A stretch of DNA of 6,776 nucleotides from an uncultured cyanobacterium (GTDB lineage: Bacteria; Cyanobacteriota; Cyanobacteriia; PCC-6307; Cyanobiaceae), in NCBI GenBank assembly GCA_903862155.1, contig CAIOXF010000113.1:1-6776 (forward strand). Direction: 5' to 3'. Shown here piece after piece: positions 1-5,846 of the stretch. Under the pieces are notes generated by a model, which saw only the letters and a program-made list of their open reading frames with translations, was not told the origin of the DNA and made no database searches. Made by a program: the position numbers and the translations under genes. How positions within the stretch are numbered: position 1 is the first letter of the stretch; each line of letters starts with the position of its first letter.

Positions 1-1
1 G

Positions 2-778
2 CCCCAGGGCACAGGAGCCAGCATCGCCGCGCTCCCCTGGCGAGATGGGCAGCTCGATGCCATCGCCGTGGGCAACTACGCCAACGACCACCACTACCCC
101 GGCCCGGATTGGCCCCTTGCTCCCAAGAGCTGCCGCTGGGGCGGGCGCTGGAGCGGCACCCCGTTCTGCATCCCCTATGGCGCCCTGGTGAGCAGCAGGT
201 GCACCAACCTGCTGGCTGCCGATAAGGCGATCGGCACCAGCCACATGGCCAACGGGGCGACGCGGTTGCAGCCCCTCGTGATGAATGTGGGCCAGGTCGC
301 CGGTCTGGCAGCTGCGCTGTGCGTGCAGCTGGGCGTAGCCCCAGGCGATTTACCGGTGGCCCACATCCAGCAGGCCCTGGTGGCAGATCCGCTGGCGCCC
401 GCGGGGCCCATGCCGCTCTGGGACACGCCTTGGCACCATCCCGACTGGGCCCAGCGGCAGCGCCAGGCCCTGGCCGATCCCACTGGTCTCAGCCTTGAGG
501 GCGTGCTTCAGGGAGCCTCGGCCCCGAGCCCCTGGCAGGCACCGACCGAGCCGGGTGAGCGGACCTTCAGCGGCACCCTGGTGCCCGATGGGGAGGGGGG
601 GTATCGCCTCGATGGGGCCAAGGGCAGCTGGCCTGTGATCACCCTGGAACCAGGCCTACACCAGTGGCTGTTGGGCGTTGATCGGCCCACCAACACCACC
701 CTGATCGGCTGCCTGAATCCCTGGGGGCCCTGGATCAGGGCCTCCCGGCTTCAGGCTGATGCCAGCAACCGCAGTTGA
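2..778 (+). CDS. FAD-dependent oxidoreductase, C-terminal part (5' end outside window)
   Basis: This is the C-terminal 258 codons of a flavoprotein; the frame is open to the left edge, so the GTG at 68 is internal and not the start. The recognisable part is the closing portion of the FAD_oxidored-type fold. It has a FCIPYGALVS segment (about codons 53-62), then TNLLAADKAIGTSHMANGAT, then MNVGQVAGLAAAL. These match the family pattern 'IPYRALVP..vdNLLVAGR.is.tH.A...R..p..m.lGQAAG.AAAL', in which the GQAAG helix packs against the cofactor. The N-terminal GxGxxG dinucleotide-binding motif must lie upstream and is not visible. After the flavin fold there is an extra tail of about 120 residues, rich in Trp, Pro and Gly, that I cannot assign. 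No signal peptide or membrane segment is seen in this part. The substrate cannot be named. The last 28 bp, including the TGA at 776-778, overlap the 3' end of the opposing ribonuclease gene. Confidence 0.85.
   Translation, partial: PQGTGASIAALPWRDGQLDAIAVGNYANDHHYPGPDWPLAPKSCRWGGRWSGTPFCIPYGALVSSRCTNLLAADKAIGTSHMANGATRLQPLVMNVGQVAGLAAALCVQLGVAPGDLPVAHIQQALVADPLAPAGPMPLWDTPWHHPDWAQRQRQALADPTGLSLEGVLQGASAPSPWQAPTEPGERTFSGTLVPDGEGGYRLDGAKGSWPVITLEPGLHQWLLGVDRPTNTTLIGCLNPWGPWIRASRLQADASNRS
723..745 (-). terminator. Possible hairpin terminator just after the ribonuclease stop
   Basis: The segment holds the inverted repeat GGCCCTG-GAT-CAGGGCC (726-742), which extends outward to 723/745 with one imperfect pair (G-T in the top strand, an A-C mismatch in the minus transcript). 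On the minus strand the stem begins 5 nt after the ribonuclease TGA at 751-753. There is no U-tract after it, and the loop has only 3 nt. It lies inside the oxidoreductase coding region, where GC-rich codons can produce such repeats by chance. A role in 3'-end formation or transcript protection is therefore only an inference. Confidence 0.25.
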
Positions 779-2799
779 TCCCGCAGCGGATCCACCAACT
801 GCACCCGCAGCAGCAGCTGATCCCCCGGCTCACTGTGGGCCGGGCATTCCGCCGCCAGATCCATCGCCAGCGACTCCACATGCACCAGGCCAAGGCGGTC
901 CTGGGGCCTGAGCCAACGCAGGAACTGGGCTCGCCACTGCTCCCCCTTGTGCTGCTCAAACCACACCTGCTGCCAGTGGCGCTGGTCTTCCCGTGAGATC
1001 TGGATGCCCTGGCGGATCGGGCCTTCCAACTCCGTGAGCAGCTCCTGCAGGGCCGGTGCGTCGATCGGGTTTCCGCCATGCAGATGGGCGTCCAATTGGC
1101 GCTGCACCACCAGGTCGGCGTAGCGGCGGATCGGTGAGGTGGCCTGCACGTAGGCCGGCAGGCCAAGACTGAAGTGCGAGCTGGGGCTGGTGCCCGTGAG
1201 CCCGCGGCTGAGGCAGCGCTTGATTGCGGCATGGCGCACCGGCCCATCCGGCAGCTGCTCAAGCTCGGCTTTGGGGGGGAGTTCCGCCGGCATCTGGGAG
1301 CGGTAGGGCAAGGCCAGTCCCTGGGTCTGGCCGATCCCGGCCACCACGGCACCGGCGAGGATCATGGCCTCAGCCACCATTAGACGGCTGGGGCTCGGAT
1401 CGGTGATCTCCAGGCAGGGCTCACCGTCGCGGGAACGGATCCGTCCTTCGGGTTGATCCAGCAGCAGGGCCCCCTGGCCCACCCGCCAGGCCCGGCGCCT
1501 GGCCATCAGCCCATGGATGCGTTCGAGATCGCGCTCCTCAGGCGGGGCCAGCTCAATCAACTCATCGGCGTCGTCGTAGGAGAGCCGGTAGCGGGGCTTC
1601 ACCCAACTGCGCTGCACGCCGCTGGCGCCGATAGCGCCCTGCTCATCGAGCTCCACCCACATGCTCCAGGCTGCGCAGCGCTGACCAGCCCGCAGGCTGA
1701 AGGGGCCCGTGGCCAGGGCCAGGGGGAACATCGGCAGATTTCCCCGGCTCAGATACAGGCTTGAGGCGCGTCGCCGAGCCTCCAGATCCAGCGGATCACC
1801 GGCCGCCACCAGACGCCCCGGGTCGGCCACATGGATCCAGAACCTCCAGCTGCCGTTCACCTCCTCAAGGGCCAGGCCGTCGTCGATGTCCTGGGTGTCT
1901 GCGTCGTCGATGGTGACCACACCGAGATGGGTGAGATCAACCCGCTGGTCATCCCCGGGCTGCGGTTCCCCGTGGCGATCCACCAGCTGCTGGGCCAACT
2001 GCTCCAGCTCAGGGCTGAAACCCAGCTGCCAGGGGCTGGCCTGCAGGCTGGGCAGATGGTGGGCTTCCCACCGGCCCAGATCCACCAGCAGATGACGGAT
2101 CGAGCCCGTATCGGGCGGGCAGTGGGCGGCCTGGAGCGCCTTGCGCAGATCCGCCGGAAGCGGCGTGGAAGAGTCGCCAGAGGCCCATTGCTCCAGCAGC
2201 TCCAGCTCGCCCCGCTGGGGGGCGCCGAGCCGCTCGGGATCGATCGGCTCACGGCGAATGATCAGCGCGTGCCAGTGGTCCTGGGCCTGCTGGGCCAGGC
2301 GGCTGCACCGCAACTCATGGCGCAGCTGACGCAACTCGGCAGCGGGGCGCGCACGCACCCGTTGCTGGCGCCAGCGAAACAGCTGCTGCTCGCCCTGAAG
2401 CCAGACCCACAGGGCAGCCAGATGCACCGGCTTTGGGTCGCCATGGATCAGCCCGGCGAATTCGGCAAGGGGTAGACCCTCCGCCTCGTCGAGAAGGAGC
2501 AGCCACGCCGCTGCAGCATCTCGACGGGCCGGTGATGCAGCCAGCACATCGTCGGCGCTGAATGCCCATGGAAAAACCCCTGGCCGTTCCGGCACCGAAG
2601 CGCCAGAGGGCAAGGGGCAAATGGTGTCGACGCTGCGCAGAGGAAGCGTCTGGACGCGAACTTGGCTGGATCCCTGACCTTTCCAACCAGGGATGACCTG
2701 GGCTTTGGAACCCTGAACCCCGCCCAGCAGACCCAGTTGGGGGCCCTTCTCGCCGTGCAGACCGACGAGATCGCCGGGGTGGTGGAGGGCCGTCGCCAG
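751..2799 (-). CDS. RNase II/R-family 3'-5' exoribonuclease (RNB domain)
   Basis: This enzyme should degrade single-stranded RNA processively from the 3' end, releasing nucleoside monophosphates in the cytoplasm. With the CTG start chosen here it has 682 codons. The N-terminus (GDLVGL...PQLGLL..GSKAQV, about residues 9-35) resembles the small beta-domain of cyanobacterial RNB proteins. A helical region follows. The RNB domain begins at VDLTHLGVVTIDDADTQD, with D298, D304, D306 and D307 in the same spacing as the Mg-binding D201, D207, D209 and D210 of E. coli RNase II. The signature HFSLGLPAYVQATSPIRRY includes R558, the counterpart of R500. The last 50 or so residues (GLVHVESLAM...GDQLLLRVQLVD) look like a degenerate S1 RNA-binding domain. 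The first ordinary start codon is the TTG at 2611-2613, which would give 620 residues and cut off the N-terminal domain; no ATG, GTG or TTG occurs between it and the in-frame stop at 2821. The gene is very likely cotranscribed with rpsR and rpmG. RNase II versus RNase R naming is not settled by sequence alone; the start is uncertain. Confidence 0.92.
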   Translation of the reverse strand: MATALHHPGDLVGLHGEKGPQLGLLGGVQGSKAQVIPGWKGQGSSQVRVQTLPLRSVDTICPLPSGASVPERPGVFPWAFSADDVLAASPARRDAAAAWLLLLDEAEGLPLAEFAGLIHGDPKPVHLAALWVWLQGEQQLFRWRQQRVRARPAAELRQLRHELRCSRLAQQAQDHWHALIIRREPIDPERLGAPQRGELELLEQWASGDSSTPLPADLRKALQAAHCPPDTGSIRHLLVDLGRWEAHHLPSLQASPWQLGFSPELEQLAQQLVDRHGEPQPGDDQRVDLTHLGVVTIDDADTQDIDDGLALEEVNGSWRFWIHVADPGRLVAAGDPLDLEARRRASSLYLSRGNLPMFPLALATGPFSLRAGQRCAAWSMWVELDEQGAIGASGVQRSWVKPRYRLSYDDADELIELAPPEERDLERIHGLMARRRAWRVGQGALLLDQPEGRIRSRDGEPCLEITDPSPSRLMVAEAMILAGAVVAGIGQTQGLALPYRSQMPAELPPKAELEQLPDGPVRHAAIKRCLSRGLTGTSPSSHFSLGLPAYVQATSPIRRYADLVVQRQLDAHLHGGNPIDAPALQELLTELEGPIRQGIQISREDQRHWQQVWFEQHKGEQWRAQFLRWLRPQDRLGLVHVESLAMDLAAECPAHSEPGDQLLLRVQLVDPLRDQLRLLASA

Positions 2800-2808
2800 A
2801 ACAGCCTC
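2797..2808 (-). promoter_or_regulatory. GAGG ribosome-binding site and CTG start proposed for the ribonuclease
   Basis: On the minus strand the rpsR stop reads directly into TGAGGCTGTTCTG. The GAGG (2805-2808) overlaps the rpsR TGA and stands 5 nt before an in-frame CTG (2797-2799). From there the product would begin MATALHHPGDLVGLHGEKG. This placing would couple ribonuclease translation to termination on rpsR. The rival TTG at 2611-2613 has no Shine-Dalgarno-like sequence in front of it. A start at the ACG two codons further on (2791-2793), or a sequencing error hiding a normal start, are alternatives. Confidence 0.45.
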
Positions 2809-3028
2809 AGCCTTCGGGGTTCACGAAGGGCAGCAGGGCCACGATCCGGGCACGCTTCACGGCGTTGGTGAGGTCGCGCTGCTGCTTGGCGGTGAGGCCA
2901 GTGAGGCGGCGGGGAAGGATCTTGCCGCGCTCGGTGATGAACTTCTTGAGCAGATCGACGTCCTTGTAGTCGATCGGGTCACCCGGCTTGATCGGGGAAA
3001 GACGCTTCTTGAAGAAGGAGCTGGACAT
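2807..3028 (-). CDS. rpsR: 30S ribosomal protein S18
   Basis: The 73-residue product is S18 of the small ribosomal subunit, which sits on the platform beside S6 and contacts 16S rRNA. The family core is plain: the [27 protein letters not shown] stretch (residues about 19-45, shown here only by its key blocks IDYKD, LLKKFI and [10 protein letters not shown]) followed by [20 protein letters not shown] and the ending PFVNPEG. The length is normal for the bacterial family, and no cysteines are present. The ATG at 3026-3028 gives the expected MSSSFFKKR basic N-terminus, although no good Shine-Dalgarno precedes it; instead there is a pyrimidine-rich leader. It lies 59 bp downstream of rpmG, and its stop overlaps the probable ribosome-binding site of the ribonuclease gene. 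S18 is not next to rpsF or rplI here, unlike the E. coli arrangement; the pairing with rpmG is, from memory, usual in cyanobacteria. Confidence 0.98.
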
Positions 3029-3087
3029 GGGGAACGGTGGAGAAGAAGAAAAACCCGGACGGTGCTGGTGGAATCAGGAGCCGACGC

Positions 3088-3282
3088 TCACTTGATTTCC
3101 TTGTGCACGGTCGACTTGTTGCAGTGGGGGCAGAACTTCTTGAGCTCCAGCCGCTCAGTGGTATTCCGGCGGTTCTTCTCGGTGGTGTAACGGGACACAC
3201 CGGGAGAACGCTTGGCGGGGTTGGACCGGCATTCGGTGCACTCGAGAGTGATCACGATCCGGACGCCCTTGTTCTTAGCCAT
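3088..3282 (-). CDS. rpmG: 50S ribosomal protein L33 (zinc-ribbon form)
   Basis: This 64-residue protein is L33, a small component of the large ribosomal subunit near the E site. MAKNKGVRIVITLECTEC at the N-terminus, the central YTTEKNRRNTTERLELKKFC block and the HCNKSTVHKEIK ending are typical of the family. Two CxxC pairs (CTEC at about residues 15-18 and CPHC near 52-55) form a four-cysteine zinc ribbon, so this is the zinc-binding 'C+' version. The ATG at 3280-3282 was chosen because the protein starts MAKNKG as in its relatives. An in-frame ATG 25 codons upstream (3355-3357) would add a non-conserved leader running through the promoter region. The gene heads the presumed rpmG-rpsR-ribonuclease transcript and diverges from pheT. 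Confidence 0.97.
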   Translation of the reverse strand: MAKNKGVRIVITLECTECRSNPAKRSPGVSRYTTEKNRRNTTERLELKKFCPHCNKSTVHKEIK

Positions 3283-3395
3283 GAAGGACGTTGCGCCGCT
3301 TGAGCGATGCGAAGTGACAATGGGACACCCTACCTCTTGGGGTTTCGCTACCCCCATGGCTCCTTAGGATCCGGCGTCCCTGACGGCACGGATGA
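3283..3395. promoter_or_regulatory. Divergent intergenic region between rpmG and pheT
   Basis: These 113 bp separate two genes transcribed away from each other, so promoters for both should lie here. No convincing sigma-70-type -35/-10 pair could be placed. The nearest -10-like hexamer toward pheT is TAGGAT (3365-3370), but a TTGGGG at 3337-3342 is 22 bp away, which is too far. A short inverted repeat TGGGG-(9 nt)-CCCCA occupies 3338-3356 and could be an operator or a weak RNA stem. The space is too short for a long T-box leader, and none of its landmarks are seen. Confidence 0.5.
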
Positions 3396-5837
3396 ATGCG
3401 GGTCTCGCTCCAGTGGTTGAAGGAGCTGGTGGCCGCCGCGCCAGAGAGCTTCGGGGTTGAGACCCTTGCCGAGCGGCTGTCGATCGCCGGCTTCGAGGTG
3501 GATGCCATTGAAGATCTGGCTGCCCGTGCCGCCGGCGTGGTGGTGGGTTTCGTACGGGAGCGCGAGCCCCATCCAAACGCCGACAAGCTCAGCGTGTGCC
3601 AGGTGGATGTGGGCGCCGCTGAGCGTCTTCAGATCGTGTGCGGCGCGAGCAATGTGCGTGCCGGCATCCATGTGCCCGTGGCGCTGGTGGGAGCCACCCT
3701 GCCGGCCGTGAATCTCACGATCAAACCCGCCGAGCTGCGGGGCGTGGCCAGCAGCGGCATGATCTGCTCCCTCGCCGAGCTGGGTCTGCCCACCGATGTG
3801 GATGGGATCGCCATCCTCGATGAGCTGCTTGAGGCAGTGCCCGCCCTCGGCACACCAGTGGGCCCGCTCCTCGGCCTCGACGATCAGGTGCTGGAACTGG
3901 CAATCACCGCCAACCGGCCTGACGGCCTCTCCATGGCCGGCATCGCCCGCGAAGTGGCAGCCATCGTGGGGGGGCGAACCACCCTGCCCTCAAGCCCCGA
4001 GGCCAGTGGTGCGGCCGACCTGGCCCCCGATGTGGAGTCCCAGGCCCGGATGAACGAGGGAGGGACCTTCAGCATCACCGAACTGCGGAATATCACTGTG
4101 GCCCCCTCGCCCGGGTGGGTTCAGCAGCGTCTGGAAAAGGCGGGCGTTCGGCCGATCAACAACGTTGTCGACATCACCAATCTGGTGATGCTGGAAACGG
4201 GCCAACCGCTGCATGCCTTCGACCGTGAACGGCTGGCAACCTTGAAGGGCGGCAAGGCCGAGCCCCAGGGGATGGGGTTGCGCCACGGTCGCGATGGCGA
4301 ATCCCTCACCACCCTCGACGGCGAGGAGCGCAATCTCAGCGGCGACACCCTCGTGGTGACCTACGCCGACCAGCCGATCGCCCTGGCCGGCGTGATGGGG
4401 GGAGCCGAGGAGGCCGTCACCGACGGCACCACTGCGATCTGGCTGGAAGCCGCGGTTTTTCCTGGCATGGCCGTGCGCCGCTCGGCCCGCAGCGTGGGCC
4501 TTCGCACGGAAGCCAGCAGCCGCTTCGAGAAGGGATTGCCACCTGAAGCCACGCTGGCCGCTTCGGATCGGGCGGTGGCCCTGCTGCAGGAGCTGTGCGG
4601 TGCTGAGGTGGTGGGCCGCTGGGTGCAACGCCGCCCTGAGCAAGCCACCCCTGCCCTCCATCTGCGCCGCGACGCCCTGCACAACCTGTTGGGGCCTGTG
4701 CTGGTGGACGGCGAACCTTGTGATCTCAGCGATGAGCGCATCGTGGGCACCCTGGAGGCCATCGGCTGCCAGCTGGAGGAGCACGACGAGGGCTGGAACG
4801 TGCGCGTACCGCCCTCCCGGGCGATCGACCTGCACCGCGAGGTGGATCTGATTGAAGAGGTGGCCCGCCTGGTGGGCTACGACCACTTCGCCTGTCATTT
4901 GCCCGATCCGATCGAACCAGGCGGCCTGGCCCCCGAGCAGGTGGCCGAGCGCCGTTTGCGCAGGGCCCTGGTGGCGGCCGGCCTGCAGGAGGCCTGCAGC
5001 TTTTCCCTGGTGCCCGCCGCGGAAGGCCGCATCCCGCTGGCCAATCCCCTGCTGGCCGACTACGGCCATCTGCGCGACGACCTGCTGGGAGAACTGCTTG
5101 CCGCCGCAAAGCGCAACCTCCAGAGCGGTGCCGATGGCTTCTGGGCCTTCGAGATCGGGGCCGTGTTCCACACGGCCGACAACGGGGCCGGCCGGCAATT
5201 GCTGGCAGGGGTGGTGTGCGGTGAACGGCGCGCTGAGCGCTGGAGCACCAGCGGCAAACCCCAGCCCCCGGGTTACTTCCAAGCCCGTGGCCTGCTTCAG
5301 CAAGCCCTGGACAGCTTGATGATCCCCACGGAAGACCGAATACTCAACGACCACGCCCTCCTGCACCCCGGCAGGGCCGCGCAGTTGGTGGTGGAGGGTC
5401 GGCCGACTGGATGGTTCGGCCAGCTCCATCCGGAGCAGTGCGAATCGCTCGACCTACCCGAGCACACCTTCGTGTTCCAGCTTGAGCTCGCCTCGTTGCT
5501 CACAGCAGCCACCCGCCGCAACCGCTGGCAGCCCGCCTTTGCGCCCTTTGCCACGGTGCCGGCCTCAGAGCGCGACCTGGCTCTGGTGGTACCCAGCAGC
5601 ACCACGGCATCCGCCCTCCTCAATGTGATCCGCAAGGCCGGCCGGCCGCTGCTGGAAAACGCCGAGCTGATCGACCGCTACAGCGGTTCCCAGGTGGGTG
5701 AAGGGCAATGCAGCCAGGCATTCCGTCTGCGCTACCGCGATGCCAAGCGCACCCTCACCGACGACGACGTGGAGAAGGCCCATGGCGCCATCCTGGCCGC
5801 CCTGCAGAAGCAGCCTGGGGTGCAGCTGAGGGCCTGA
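3396..5837 (+). CDS. pheT: Phenylalanine--tRNA ligase beta subunit
   Basis: PheT pairs with PheS in an (alpha-beta)2 enzyme that charges tRNA-Phe; the beta chain binds the tRNA and carries the editing site that removes mischarged tyrosine. The 813-residue product is full length for the bacterial family. The order is as follows: an N-terminal MRVSLQWLKELV helix; an EMAPII-like tRNA-binding domain (about residues 40-150, with PHPNADKLSVCQVDVG, IVCGASNVRAG and SSGMICSLAELGL); the B3/B4 editing domain (INNVVDITNLVMLETGQPLHAFD near 250, and SVGLRTEASSRFEKG near 365); the B5 domain, ending in VDLIEEVARLVGYDHF near 485; the catalytic-like core; and a C-terminal FDX-ACB anticodon-binding domain (about 720-813, with PASERDLALVV and LRYRDAKRTLTDDDVEK). 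The ATG at 3396 gives the conserved N-terminus; only a weak GGA lies ahead of it. pheS is not adjacent. The stop is 4 bp from that of the opposing methyltransferase gene. Confidence 0.98.
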   Translation: MRVSLQWLKELVAAAPESFGVETLAERLSIAGFEVDAIEDLAARAAGVVVGFVREREPHPNADKLSVCQVDVGAAERLQIVCGASNVRAGIHVPVALVGATLPAVNLTIKPAELRGVASSGMICSLAELGLPTDVDGIAILDELLEAVPALGTPVGPLLGLDDQVLELAITANRPDGLSMAGIAREVAAIVGGRTTLPSSPEASGAADLAPDVESQARMNEGGTFSITELRNITVAPSPGWVQQRLEKAGVRPINNVVDITNLVMLETGQPLHAFDRERLATLKGGKAEPQGMGLRHGRDGESLTTLDGEERNLSGDTLVVTYADQPIALAGVMGGAEEAVTDGTTAIWLEAAVFPGMAVRRSARSVGLRTEASSRFEKGLPPEATLAASDRAVALLQELCGAEVVGRWVQRRPEQATPALHLRRDALHNLLGPVLVDGEPCDLSDERIVGTLEAIGCQLEEHDEGWNVRVPPSRAIDLHREVDLIEEVARLVGYDHFACHLPDPIEPGGLAPEQVAERRLRRALVAAGLQEACSFSLVPAAEGRIPLANPLLADYGHLRDDLLGELLAAAKRNLQSGADGFWAFEIGAVFHTADNGAGRQLLAGVVCGERRAERWSTSGKPQPPGYFQARGLLQQALDSLMIPTEDRILNDHALLHPGRAAQLVVEGRPTGWFGQLHPEQCESLDLPEHTFVFQLELASLLTAATRRNRWQPAFAPFATVPASERDLALVVPSSTTASALLNVIRKAGRPLLENAELIDRYSGSQVGEGQCSQAFRLRYRDAKRTLTDDDVEKAHGAILAALQKQPGVQLRA

Positions 5838-5846
5838 GCCCTCAGC
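5825..5846. terminator. Perfect 9-bp hairpin spanning both convergent stop codons
   Basis: GCTGAGGGC (5825-5833) and GCCCTCAGC (5838-5846) are exact reverse complements around a CTGA tetraloop. The loop contains the pheT stop TGA (5835-5837), and the right arm contains the methyltransferase stop (TCA in the plus strand, 5842-5844). The same hairpin forms in both transcripts, so it could end or protect both mRNAs. Neither side carries a U-tract, so it is not a classical intrinsic terminator. The structure is read directly from the sequence; the function is inferred. Confidence 0.45.

Noticed and set aside
1831..2475. A 214-codon plus-strand open frame, and other frames of 60-205 codons, opposite or within the ribonuclease gene.
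   Set aside because: The minus-strand frame carries clear RNB catalytic motifs across the same bases; the others show no domain and are typical shadows.
3283..3357. A 25-residue N-terminal extension of L33 from an upstream in-frame ATG.
   Set aside because: The extension is not part of the L33 family, would run across the needed promoter region, and the MAKNKG start at 3282 fits relatives.
3392..3460. A 22-codon frame starting at an ATG 4 nt ahead of the pheT ATG (ATGAATG), in another frame.
   Set aside because: It overlaps the conserved pheT N-terminus, has no ribosome-binding site of its own and no recognisable product; chance explains it.
3990..5429. A 479-codon open frame antisense to pheT.
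   Set aside because: It lies wholly inside the unmistakable pheT gene. Its composition (His/Gln/Gly/Ala-rich, no recognisable domain) is that of a mirror frame in GC-rich DNA.
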